From Caprimulgus europaeus (lineage: Eukaryota; Chordata; Aves; Caprimulgiformes; Caprimulgidae), in NCBI GenBank assembly GCA_907165065.1, contig OU015529.1:7117054-7181053 (forward strand): DNA of 64,000 bases. The letters run 5' to 3'. The translations under genes were made by a program, and so were the position numbers. The notes below the pieces were generated by a model, which worked only from the letters and a program-made list of their open reading frames with translations, ran no database searches and was not told the DNA's origin. This document shows, piece by piece, positions 1-11,915 of this stretch (its first letter is position 1; each line of letters begins with the position of its first letter).

Positions 1-348
1 AGATCTCATAGTGGCCTTCCATTACCTGAAGGGGCTACAGGAAGGCTGGGAAGGGACTTTTGACAAGGGCAGGGAGTGATAGAACAAGGGGTGATGGCTT
101 TAAACTGGAAGAGAGGGGATTGAGATGAGATCTGAGGAAGAAATTCTTCACTGTGAGGGTGGTGAGACACTGTCCCAGGTTGGCCAGAGAAGCTGTGGCT
201 GCTCCTCCCTGGAAGTGTTGAAGGCCAGGTTGGATGAGGCTTTGAGCAACCTGGTCTAGTGGAAGGTGTCCCTGCTGCTGGCAGGGGGGTGGAACTGGAG
301 GAGCTTTAAGGTCCCTTCCAACCCAAACCACTCTGATTTTATGATTCG
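1..348 (+). mobile_element. CR1 LINE, 3' portion, cut by window edge
   Basis: Sense CR1 3' region. It contains the diagnostic run of 'gaggctttgagcaacctgg' followed by 'tctagtggaaggtgtccctg', then 'gtcccttccaaccc' and a degenerate octamer tail near 330-348. The left end is cut by the window start. It belongs to the same subfamily as the copies at 2395, 28134, 35930 and 37861. Confidence 0.93.
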
Positions 349-1337
349 CTGAAGAAGTTCCAACTCTGTTTTACAGCAGGTACTCTCATGAGTGTGTTGT
401 TTTCCTGGATCCTAATGCAGTAGGTGGTTCTACTACACAAGTGTCACTACTGTCCTTGGGCATGTCTCCAGCAGCATCCCACCAGCTGGACCCCTCATGT
501 TCTCCCTGCCCAGGGCTACGCTGCATCCCGTGGGGCAGTGGGCTCTGCAGGTGGCTCTCGCAGGCTGTGGATTGCCAAGCACAGCATGTTCACACCCATC
601 CTGGGTGGTTCCCTTTTGCCTTTCCAGCTGTTATAGACCTTTCCTTGGGTTGCCAGTGAATCTGTCCTAGCAAGAGGGGAAGGTGCTACCATGAAAAGGC
701 TAATCAGAGAAACAAACAGGAGAATATGGTGATGATATTGAAGCCTGCAGTACTTTTAGCTAAGGACTATCTAGCTTTGCTGGTTCTGCAAAGCTCTGCA
801 TTTTGTACAGTGGGGAAACCTGGTGTGAACCAATCCTGGAATCGGCAGTTAATGCTTATCTGTGAAATACAAACCTGACAAAAATAGCAACTCTTCAAAC
901 TCTGCTTGAGGTATAAAGAAATGCGCTGTGGTATATTTAGGATTAAATCCTTTAATGGCAGTAATTCTTCCATTACATCACAAAGCATTCTATTTTATAT
1001 TGGAATGTGTCCAGAAAGGCTGTTTAATAGAATTGACTAAAGGCTTGAATAATAGTTTAAATATTTATATTATCATCCAGTATCCCAGATCCAAGTTCAT
1101 AAATGAACAAAGGTAAAGATCTTTTCTTTTTCCAGATCAAGAGGACTAGGATATTGAATGCACAACTCCAGCTGCATGGAAATAATGCAATACACCAGAA
1201 ATATGTCAGGTGCTGTATCAGCTGGGGAATTTTTAAGTTCTGTTTTGAAAATGCATCTGTTTTGATGCAGATGTTGCTGTCCAACACAAGACCAAAATGA
1301 ATAATATCTTTGTGCCTCCTGGTAGTAATGTCTAAAT
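349..1337. other. Intergenic, no gene seen
   Basis: Short frames occur on both strands, but none has splice signals, domain features or repeat identity that I recognise. The sequence is moderately AT-rich. Confidence 0.6.
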
Positions 1338-1482
1338 CGTAGAGTCATAGAATGGTTTGGGCTGGAAGGGCCCTTAAAGCTCATCCAGTTCCAACCCCCC
1401 TGACATCAGCAGGGACACCTTCCACTAGACCAGGTTGCTCAAAGCCTCATCCAACCTGGCCTTGAACACTTCCAGGGAGGGA
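1338..1482 (-). mobile_element. CR1 LINE 3' fragment, antisense
   Basis: The antisense octamer tail (agagtcatagaatgg) is followed by the inverted CR1 3' block 'ccttccactagaccagg' and 'cctcatccaacctggcc'. It is 5'-truncated to about 145 bp. Confidence 0.93.
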
Positions 1483-1635
1483 GAAATACAGTAGATTAAT
1501 TTTTTTTGAGCCTATTATTTTTCATTCTGTCTGGAGCAGTATTATTTTGTGAATCTGTCATCGATAGTGACGTGCTAGGAGGAAGGGTGAGCATAATCAT
1601 TTACTTGTGAGACACTGAATAAAATAAATGATCCT

Positions 1636-1715
1636 TTCATAGATTCATTGTATTTAAGTCCAGAAGGGATTGTTGCATTTAGCCTGACCTCTTTTATATC
1701 ACATCTTTATAAAGC
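1636..1715 (-). mobile_element. Ancient CR1/L3-type 3' end relic, antisense
   Basis: The pattern 'catagattc...agtccagaagggatt...agcctgacctcttttatatcaca' resembles the 3' end of old sauropsid CR1 copies, whose usual form is roughly 'ccagaagggaccattgtgat' followed by 'ctagtctgacctcctg'. It is clearly more diverged than the young CR1 copies here. The flanks 1483-1635 and 1716-2394 hold nothing else I can support. Confidence 0.55.
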
Positions 1716-2394
1716 AGGAGCTGTCTCTACTGCACTAATAATTTTTTGAGGCCCATGTTGCATACAATTATCAGTCTCCTGGATAAATACCAGCTGTTGG
1801 GATCCTTCCAGCTATGCCTTTTCCTGAAGAGGCTTCTGTATAATAGAAAGGGACTGATGATGCTCTTTTTGAAACACAGCTCTGCCACAGGAGCCAGGAA
1901 TGTAGGAAGGAGCTTCAGGTCCAGGGAGAATGAGGGTTTCTGGCACGACTCTGAAATAAGGGTGAGTGTTGAAATGAAAGGGTTCCCCAGTCTGACAGAC
2001 AATTTCTTTCATTCCATAGGTGAAGAATCATAGGGAGAACCAACAGCAGTGCCCCAGAAGGAGGCTTCTCCCTTAATTTGCAGCAGTTGTTGGTAGTGTC
2101 CAGGAGGAAGGATGCTGTATGTAAAGAGGAAGCAACATTTATCCCTAGGACAGTGAAAGGACCCACCTTTTTTCTTTCCCTTCTTGTGCATGTTGTCTCA
2201 GTAACGAGCACATTGCCCATAACCACAGCAATCAGCAATGATGTGACAGGTTTCTAATGGGCTAATCACAAAGGGTTAGAAATGTCCTGCAGTGAAACTC
2301 TTTCTATAGGGCTTTTACCTCTTTGTGCTGATATTTGTTAGTCATATCAGTGCATGTGCTAGAGTGACTGTGTGCCTGCACACGCAGTGAGAGG

Positions 2395-2657
2395 ATACAG
2401 TTGGCTTAAAACTGGAAGAGGGGAGGTTTAGATGAGATATTAGGAAGAAATTCTTCACTGTGAGAGTGTTGAGACACTGGCCCAGGTTGGCCAGAGAAGC
2501 TGTGGCTGCTCCTCCCTGGAAGTGTTCAAGGCCAGGTTGGATGAGGCTTTGAGCAACCTGGTCTAGTGGAAGGTGTCCCTGCTGATGGCAGGGGGGTTGG
2601 AACTGGATGATCTTTAAGGTCCCTTCCAACCCAGACCATTTTATGTTTCTATGATTC
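2395..2657 (+). mobile_element. CR1 LINE 3' fragment
   Basis: Sense CR1 with the 'aggaagaaattcttcactgtg' region, the 'gagcaacctggtctagtgg' block and a short ATTCTATG-like end (tttctatgattc). Confidence 0.93.
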
Positions 2658-5600
2658 AGTGTGCAGTTTGCAGTGGGGAATTATATTTTGGTTATGTTGG
2701 GTTTTACTGGGAGCCTTGTGTACTTGACAGACAGCTACTATAGCTCTCAGAATGCTCATGTCAGTGTATTTTTGACACCTGCCTGTGTAGATACAAATAC
2801 ACTGCCTGACACTATCAGTCAATACTGGTTATGGCTGCAGTTCCAAAAGTGGGGTGGAAATAGGATGCCTGCAAAATGAGCCTCCCTTTTTACACTGTAT
2901 AGAGCATGGACTGTGTTGGAGATTAGACTGTGTCTGTCTCTCATTTCTGAATGCTCTCTTTTCCTAGAAAAATGAGCATGAAGTGACCTTTATCCTGCAC
3001 TCTTCATGTGTGCCTTGTGCTTGCATGGCTGTAACCAGCTTTCTTCAGAAGATTGCCTCTCTGTCTCTTCCTTTGGGGAGTGATTCAGCATGTACCAGAT
3101 GGGAGCCCCAGGTGTGGAGCCTGAACACAACTATCCCACCTTCTTTCAGGACAGCAACTGAAGGCTCTGCTGCTTTCTCTCCAGTCTGTTTTTTTTATAA
3201 TGAATATGGCATTTGGTTGGGGCTCATCTCTTCTGAGTGAAATGCTTTCAACCTAATCTTGAATCTCTCTCTGGGAAAAAGATACTTGGGAAAAAAAAAA
3301 TCTTCCTTCTCATTTTGATACAGCCTTCTGTATAGCCTGAATATCAGGAAAGCCATTTATAGAGCATGTACAGTAATTGCATGCTTAATATTTCAGCAGC
3401 TGCATTAACTGTAACGTCACTAAAACCAGGTATAGATTTAAAAGGATCTTTTTTGATTAAAAGTGGCTTTAGAGCATCTTGTGGACAATAATAGCAGCAG
3501 TATATATTATCATAGATGTTGCTATGGGTTTGTGAATTTAGTAGTTCAACACATATATCCACATACAGAGATTTGCATTGAGATTTTGGACAAAGCATGT
3601 GCCTTATATTTGGCAGGGATCCTCTAATTACACCAAGATTAGAATGGTGTGAAGTAGATGGTTTCAGCTTGAGCCACACTCCTCTTTCACAGCCAAGAGA
3701 TTGTAATATTTTAGGACTGTGCAAAACCCCATGCTTTTGTTACCATGCTGTAGTTAGCAGCTGTAGGAAACACTGGTTAGAATAACTGATTGTTTTTTCT
3801 ACCAGACTTACTTTAGCCTCTTGTGATACGATGTCATGCAATGTTTGGACACGAGGCAGAGATGTTAGCTTTGAAACTGCTTCAATTCACTTGAATTCTA
3901 TGGTGTCATAGTAGTAGTAACTGAGAACAAAGATCTGCTGCCAGCTGTCAATGGGGCTGAAACCCTGTGAGCATGCTTGGATGGAAAATAAAACAAGAAA
4001 TTTATTGGCTGTGTCTTAATAATGAATCTCTTAAACTTCATTCTTGTCTTAGAAATGAGAAATAAACTTTACAAGAAGATCTTGTGTTAGATGGTAATGA
4101 GGAATCCCTCAACAGCAACTGTCACTTGGCTTCTTCAGAAACACAATTGTTGGTTAAAATTTCCTTTTATTATTGAGCTAATACTTGTGCTAATCTTAGT
4201 AATGCTTCCATTGTTTTTTTGGCCAGAGATGAGTAAAAATGGGGGTTTAAAAAAATTTTTTTTTAATGCCTGTGCTTCACTGATGGTAAATTTTGCCTTT
4301 TTTTTTTTAAGTTATAATAATCAGAATAAATTTCACAGATGTCCTCTTCCAGTTTGAGCACGTGCAGATCTCAAGACGTGCAGCCTGAATTTCCATCAGC
4401 AACCAGAATTCCTCTCTGCAGACACGACTTTGGGCAGGCAGGAATACTGGAATTTGTACATTCCAAGGACTGCTGTGCCAAAAAGTGAAGGCATCTTAAG
4501 AAATTTGGATGGTGATGCCAAACTGAACACCTATCACAGGAGCACAAATGCTTTATTTTGCACTGTTGTAACTGAGGCCAGTCTGTGCTGTAAATTAAAT
4601 ATGTATATACATACATATATATTAAAAATATACGGTCCTTCCATGGTTAGGAATGGAGAAATTATTTCTCACCTTTGCATGGATGATATACTGAGATCAA
4701 AATGTGCATAGGAAGTATGGCAAAGTGTCATTCATTTTCTATCTGGATCAACAACATTGAAATGACAGCATCAGCAGTGCACAGCCACTGTACATCTGCT
4801 CTAAGTTTTATAGGTGAGGAAAATTTATGCATCTGAGTAAAATGAAACTCAGCTTCAGTGCTTACTTATGAGTCAAACTGTAATTAGCTGTTTTATAAAG
4901 GTAGTCTTCCACATAAAAGTAGTGGAGTGAGAAATATGTCACTCTGATACTTCTGGTCATGCTATCTTATATTCTATTGGAGTGAGAGCAAATATATTGC
5001 AAGTTTCTTTCAAGCTTACATTTTTTTTCTTCACAGTGCTTGTGGACAGTAATTTCATGGGTGCATCTACACAGCAAGACCAGTGGGATGTGGCAGAAGT
5101 TAATTCTCAGGTTCCAGTAAAGTGTGAGTTACATTTCTGGACATAGTATTACCTTAAACTTGGCTTCTGCTTTCATGTAGGAATGGAAGCTCCTCCTCAC
5201 CCCCTCCCTATACTGTGTCAGTAATCTGTTCCTTTTCTGCTGGGTAGAACTGTAATTTTCTTTTCTTGTTGTTTGCTTGTACCAGACAAACATCTTCAGT
5301 TGACTATGCCAGCCCTTTCTGCTAGGTATTACACACACATGCAAAGATTTGAGGTTTTGGATTTTGTGTCAGGGAGTTGATAACTCCAGATTTTTTGAAT
5401 GAATATCTGCTTTCATAATTTCAGTATAATGGATATAAATTGAGAGAGAGAGATATATAATTACAATGAAATGAAAGTTGGGTCTTAAAACATTTGCTTT
5501 ATAACTGTTGAAGTTTCTCATTTGAAGATATTCCAAAAACCCTGATTGAAAGAGAAGTTAAAAAGAGACAAACAGTGGCTAATTCCATTCTTGAGAAATA

Positions 5601-7039
5601 TTTGTTTAACGAAGAAGCTCTTATAGAAATTCTAGTTTTTGGTTCGATTTGAGGCATACTTACTTTGAAGCCAAATCATCGTGGTAATATTAACTTACTT
5701 AGTTACTTAGCTCAGTCTAATACTGCCTTTACATTGTAAAACATCAGCATTAGCTCTTGATTCTATGATAGAGTTTAATGAACACAAATCAATCGCTATT
5801 ACTGCCCATCTGGAGACTGCAATTAAACAGTTGGTAACTCAGAGGTCAAAAATGCCAACCATTGAAAGAAGTAATCTCCCTCTTGTCATCAGCCTTTTAG
5901 CACTAATTTTAATACTCATATTTAAAAGAGAAATAAAACATAAGCACTCTCAACAGTTAATGGCTTAGCCTTTTTCTGTGTGGGAATAGTGTGGTAGCTT
6001 CATCCTAGTCTTTCCTGGAATTTCAGCAAATGCCCCATTCAATGAAAGGTTGAGTTTTTGTTTAAATGCTCTGAAGAATTTGGCTTCCAGTTCTGGGAGT
6101 TTTCCAAGCTGTAAACTGTTGATCACCCTTTCAGGCTCTGCTTGAGGTATTGGCTCCTCAAATCTAATTACATCTCTTTGTGATAGAACTGCCTGAGGTA
6201 CTCATTTGAATAGTTTGCATCTGCTCTGTAGGACTAGCATATTTCTCTGTGCTTAATTTGGTGAAGAAATCCTGAAAAGTGGATTTAGTGGATCTAGGAT
6301 CGCTTTTGGTTCTTCTTTCGTTTGAATAAACTGCTTTCTGATAAGCTTTGTAAACAGATGTGTTAGTGCTTTATCTGCTTCACTTCCCTTTTCATAAAGG
6401 ATTGTTTCAGCTAATTTTCTTGGTGCTGCTTTGTTTCTCCTTCAGCAGTATATTAATTTCTCCTCTAATATTTCCTAGACTCCTTCTGGCTTCCTGAATT
6501 CATGAGAGGATCCTCCCATCCTTGTACTATTGAGCAGAGACCTTTTTTTTTCATTTTGTTTTTCTAGCCATGCCATGCAACTTCCCTTGCCAGGCTACAT
6601 TTGCCACTCCCATGGGGTGATGTTACTTGCACCTCCTGCCTTGTTTAGTTTCTACCTTCAATCACCACTATGATTTTATTTTTTTCTCCTGAGAGTATCC
6701 TGAAGCTCTGCAAACTCAGTAAAACTCAACAAACCAGAACATGGATGCTATCTAGATGCTCCCATTGTGTCGAGTACTTAGGAGCTTTGCCACGCAGGAT
6801 TAGGCTCAGTCACATCCTCAGCGTTGATGTGAGTGTGGTAAGAGGGATGTTTCAGGGATTCTCAGGAGAGATGCATAAGGAAAAAAGAGAATCTAAATCC
6901 TGCCCACACAATGCCAGACTCAGAACTGGCACTTAGAGGTTAGAAAAGAGCCATCACTGCTGGCTCCTTGAAATCGTGAGATCCAGGCGCAGTGGCAGCC
7001 ACAGAATCCAACACAGTGCTGGGTGTCCTCAGGAAGGGC
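2658..7039. other. Intergenic, no gene seen
   Basis: About 4.4 kb of AT-rich sequence. It contains small A and T runs (3290-3300, 4251-4262, 4300-4310), an alternating purine-pyrimidine patch near 4602-4622 and a short GA/TA run near 5442-5458. No exon, RNA gene or interspersed repeat could be supported. Confidence 0.55.
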
Positions 7040-7330
7040 ATTGACAGCAAAACATGGGGGAAGACATGATCAAAGTTAGTAAAATCATGAATCATCTGAA
7101 CACAGAACTGTTTCTTGCCAAATTCTGCACTACTTCTGGGTGGAGGAACTCATTGAAACTGGTAGGAGATGAGTGTAAGGCATGTGAAAGAAATTACTGT
7201 TTCTCATAGCAGGCAGCCAGCTTCTGGGATGTGTTGCCCCAGGAGGTTGCAGAGTCTCATGGTGTCAGCAGGTTCAGAATGGAACTAAACACATTTCATT
7301 TCAGACAGTGGGTCCAAAGAGGATCTAAGG
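7040..7330 (+). mobile_element. Ancient CR1 relic
   Basis: The segment around 7210-7300 (gttgccccaggaggttgcagag ... caggttcagaatggaactaaacaca) follows the layout of the old sauropsid CR1 3' region, in which 'cttgccacaggaggttgtgga' is followed by a 'ggttcaaaaaagaactagat' block. It is strongly diverged and has no clean tail. The upstream limit is approximate. Confidence 0.5.
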
Positions 7331-7949
7331 AGTGCAGGTAGAGCCGTGCTCTCTGCGTCCCTGATACGGTGATTACAGGTGCTAGAGGAGCGTAGGGGCC
7401 ACAGGCTGCAGGGAGTGGTCAGGCTCACACGCTCTCAATAAACAGCATCTCTGGGCTAGACAGACCTCAGCTCCAGCCTCTGAGAGTGTTTCTTGTCCAT
7501 CCAGGCTCCATCCAATTTCTCTAGCTAGCTGTGTTCAAGCATTAGCCTGGCTTGTTCTACCTGATGCTGTAATGTGCCACATAAGCCTCCATCCCTCGAC
7601 TGCTGCTTGCTTGTTGAAATCAAACCTCTGAGAAGCAGGGATTCCTCCTTTCCCCTTGCATACTTTTCCCCTTGTGTCCTACAATGCAGCCCATAATTTG
7701 GCTGGAGTCCTTAGGTGCTGCTGTGATTTATACTTCTAAAAAGGGTTATGCTCTACACAGACAAATTTACGTACATAATGCACATTAGTGCATTGCTGCT
7801 ATGCTGCCACTGAAATATCTGAGCACAGGTGACTAATTTGAGGCAAGCAATGAAATTTATGTGTTTCAATTATTAAAAAGGAGAAAAAAAAACCCAGCAG
7901 AGCACTGTAAATGCCTTTCTGCTTACTTATGTCAGCCCACTTCCCTTTT

Positions 7950-8310
7950 GGCATTTCCCTGTCACTGTGTCATTAATAGTTCCACCCCCTCCTGTATCCT
8001 TAATGATCTACTGGCTTGACCTGCATCGTTTAAAATATTTTTTCATTATAGTGATTTTCTCATTTAGGTCCCCAGGAGATCCCAATATGTAATCGGTTTT
8101 CTCTAACAAATGACCTCCTTTAACTTCATTAGTTCAGAATTAATTTACTAGCATCTAAGATATTGAATGACTCTGATTAGTAAAATACAGTAAAAAAAAT
8201 TAAAGTTCTCTTTCATTTATGGTCAAGGCAAACATTAATTAAACCCCATATTTCTTTGCTAATTTTGTTCACAGTTGAATTTAATAAAGAGGGAACATTT
8301 GATGGGCTGT
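7950..8310. other. Candidate conserved non-coding element
   Basis: AT-rich sequence with about nine homeodomain-type TAAT words in 350 bp (for example cattaatag, gtaatcgg, gaattaattt, cattaattaaac and gctaatttt). It lacks repeat identity and long open frames. This composition is typical of developmental enhancers in gene deserts. It is inference only, since conservation was not tested. Confidence 0.25.
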
Positions 8311-9016
8311 CAGTAGGCATTAGATGAGGGTGGGGATGAGATTACAGGCTTTCTGTGTGCGTAGCATCTTCAAGCAGCTGCATTTTGCCAAATGCTTCAC
8401 TTGTCTCTCAGCTTCCTTCACCTTTTAGGGAGCTTTTTCCATGAGCAAGGCAGGAAGAGCCATTGTCTTCAGTGAGCAACGCAGAAGGAGCACGAGGGCT
8501 TCAGGGAGGACGTGCTTGCTGCTGCCTGACACTTCTCAGCCACGCACCCCTGCTGCTTGCCCACATCAGCTTCAGCTCTCGGGTTGTCTGTCTTATCTCC
8601 CTATCTCTCCTAGGAGATGTGCCTCCCTTTGGAGGCGTGCAAGGGATTTACAGAATTAGCCTGGCTGCCAGCCCCTTACCCTTTAAGGCTTTGCAGGTTT
8701 CCATTTTGCAGATCTGCTGGAGGAGGCACTGGCCTGGTGATGGCATTTTTCTTCCTGTCACTTGACAGTAAGCACGCTCGCACTTTGCACTGCACGTGGG
8801 CTGGCTGATGAGGCTGGGTGGAATGTGTGCAATGAATGGCAATAAGGCTTTGCTTAGGGAATGATTGTTATTCCTGGAAAAATCCAACCATGTAAGGGAG
8901 GCTACCCACCTTGAGTTGATTTGTCCCTGTCATCGCTCCCCATGCTGCTGTATTTTTATTTTCCAAAAGGCAGAATCCAAAGATACAGATAGTTTTAAAT
9001 AAATTTCCTTTCTTTC

Positions 9017-9039
9017 TTTTTTTTTTTTTTTTTTTTTTT
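9017..9039. repeat. Poly-T run (23 T)
   Basis: Uninterrupted T homopolymer preceded by ctttctttc. It is not attached to a recognisable retroelement, so it is a simple repeat. Confidence 0.95.
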
Positions 9040-9300
9040 ACCATGCTATTGACCTGCTAAAGACTTTATTCTAGTCTCTATAATGTGTTTTGAAACTGCA
9101 GTGACGTAAGCTTCATGCTTGCTCTGATCTTTATACAAATAGGTAGTTTTGGTGAGGCTCCAGCTGTGGCTTGGATCCCCACTGTGCTGGGAACAGAAAA
9201 AAGTCAGACCTCCCACCCAAAAAACTCCTTGAAACAAACTTCTGCTCTCACTCATCTCAGCTGTGGAGCCACTCATCTGGCTTTTTAATCGATCAAGTTT

Positions 9301-9363
9301 CATAGAATCATAGAACAGTTTGGTTGGAAAAGACCATTATGATCAGCTAGTCCAACCAACTTC
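9301..9363 (-). mobile_element. CR1 LINE terminal fragment, antisense
   Basis: About 60 bp: 'catagaatcatagaacagtt' then 'ggttggaaaagaccattatg' and 'agtccaacc'. It comes from the subfamily whose 3' end reads 'ggttggac...agatgatc...', not the 'ggtctagtggaagg' subfamily. Confidence 0.88.
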
Positions 9364-11814
9364 ATGCCTATTCTGTAGTTGATTTGTTCCTCAGCCAGCC
9401 AGGAAGTTTGAAAACCAGTCTGTTTGGTTAAATACACAAGTGATTTCCTAGCCTAAGAAGAACTACTTTTCAGGCACATCCCAAGAGTGTCTCTGAGAAG
9501 CATCCTTTATCCCTTTGCTCCTCTGGGGCCAGCTGTATTTTCCATGCCACTGAGCTGAAGGGTACAGCAGACTCTGAGCATGCCCATCTCACTCTTCAGG
9601 GCCACTGATGTGGGGCTATGGGGGCTGCTGCTGCTCTGCTGGACATTAAGTGTTGTAGTGGTGGCCCCTGAGAAAGGAGACCCAGAGCTAAAGGGGGATT
9701 AGATGAGGCCAATGACCTTGTAAATTATTCTCCCCTATTCATAAGAATAAAGTTTGTGGAGGGATTCAGGCCATCAATTTACATCTCTTGAAGGAAAAGA
9801 AATTGAAAACACTAAAGCAATTTATTGCCTTTTAAATTTGGGGATGAGAGGGAATGTAAGTAGCGCTTAAATTTAACTACCTGCAAAAGCAAATAAAGAA
9901 AATGGTAATCTTTCACAAAGCTGTAATCCACTATAGTATAAGTGCATTTTCAATTTAGTTGTGGAAAATGTAAGTTACTACTGCTTTCTGCCTAAGAACT
10001 TGCCCAGAAAGCAACATCAATTTGGTGGATTCAGTAGTGTTGCTGGTATGTTTTGTTTTTTTTTTTCTTACTTTCTTACAATTTGCATAAAACACTTAGA
10101 CATGATATTTTTCCCCCTGTATCATATTGCAGTATTCCAAGTTTCAGCACAATAAGTGTTTTCCCTGCAAGGCCTATATCTAATGTTGGTTCATTTTTAA
10201 ATGTCTTTTCCCATTTAAACGTTAGTCCAGAAAACCAAAGTGATTGTAATCAAATGAATATGCTCAATATATAGCTTATATGACTACAGGGTGGCTTTCT
10301 CAGTCTAATTCAAATGCTCTTAGAAGCAGGAGAGATGATTCAGGAGCTGTTCTAAGAAGAATCTTGCTTCTGGCAATATTTACTCTTAGGTAGAATAGAA
10401 AAAGTAAGAGCTGGCAACCGAGAAAAAGATGAAAACCAAAATAGGCTAATATCTGCTTATTATGTGAGGGCAAAACCACTGACACCAATGCTGCAGAAAG
10501 CTAAATTTGTCCCCTTCGCCTGTGAGAGCGTTTCAGAAGAGCCCTGGAGAAATTCCTTGAAGGGAGTGTAGGAGATACAACTTGAGCTTCAGCCAGGCCA
10601 CAAACTCTTACTGTTCATTTTTCCCTCCAGGAAAAGTCATTCTCATTCTGCAAGATGAATCATTGATGGCTTGTTTGTGTGGGCAGACTGATTGCCTGAG
10701 CTATTCTGGGACAGCTACTGCTCTACAGGTATTCTGGAGTATTTCTTGTGTTCAGATACAGCTAACTTCTTCCTGGCATAATTACTTAGAGAATGGCTTT
10801 GCTTCTATCTTAGAGCAGATTCCCTAAGGCAGCTTTTGCAGAGCAGCCCCTTTCCTCTGCCTGGAGAGTTGAGAGCTTGTCCATGTGAAGAATTGCTGCT
10901 GGCTACAACTAGGCAAGCCAGCCATCCCTGTATGGCTCTGGGAGTGGAGCTGGACAGTAGGCTTCCCCTACCAACACCACCAGCAGAATGTATGGACTCT
11001 TTGCTGGGAACCTGCCTTGGCTTTCCACCCTCCCAAACTGCCCTAGGTGGGATCTCAATGCCTCTGCTGATCCTCACCCTCATATCAGAACTCAAAGGGT
11101 GGAACCTCCCCGTGGCTTAATCACAGCAGCTAAGCAAGAAAGCTTTGTAGCAACTTACATTTATTTAAAGATATTTTTGTTCCTGCTTCACACACAAGTT
11201 TCTCAGTTTTATTAGCTATTTACAAACACCTGAATAAGTTATACAGATAAGATTGATTATTATGTCTCTCGAGGCTGGTACTCTAGACACTTTATGCTGG
11301 ACCTCTTGATTCTTAGCACAGAGGAGAATCAGATATATTTTTCCTCTTAGAAATGCTAGAGCTGCTCTCTGAAATTGTCAATCTAAATTTAAGCAGAGCT
11401 ATTGCACTGACCCCATCGTATCTGCAGAGATTTTGAATGCATGTTCACGATACAGTTCTCTGCACAGGGATTTTAGCTCCAGGGCTGCACAAAGGATAAT
11501 TTAGAGAGGATGTAGTTTTTCTCTTGCATAAATTAATTTGTATTCACTTCAAAGGCTGAAATGAGGGTGTTCTCTGTGCAGACTGTCTGCACAGGGGTGA
11601 GTTTCACCCGTCGTGACAGTACGTACAGAGCCTTGCTCAGACGATAACAGAAAATGACTATGCAGAGGACTGGGTTTCTCCAGAGAAGCACTAAATACCT
11701 GCTGCTCCAAGGACATGTGAATCCTTTTAGCCCATTGCAGGGTAAAATGTTCAATATTTAAGACCCACTCTGGTGCTGCAAACTCTTAAATATGTTGGGC
11801 TCTGCTGCTGTGAA
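9364..11814. other. Intergenic, no gene seen
   Basis: Ordinary-looking non-coding sequence. The overlapping short frames near 10,800-11,200 on both strands lie in a locally more GC-rich patch and show no coding features. Confidence 0.55.
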
Positions 11815-11915
11815 GTGATGTAGCTCCACTGACATCAACCCTTTCCCTGGGGCTGGAGCCCAGGGGACTGAAATGGGACTATGCTGATTTACATGAGAAT
11901 CTGGCTGTGTATCCT
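11815..11915. repeat. Relic of an old sauropsid repeat
   Basis: The phrases 'gtagctccactgacatcaa' and 'gactatgctgatttacatgagaatctggc' match a motif common in turtle, crocodile and bird DNA (roughly 'ctccattgacttcaatgg' followed by 'ctgatttacaccagctgagg' and 'atctggcc'). I cannot assign a named family from memory. Confidence 0.45.
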
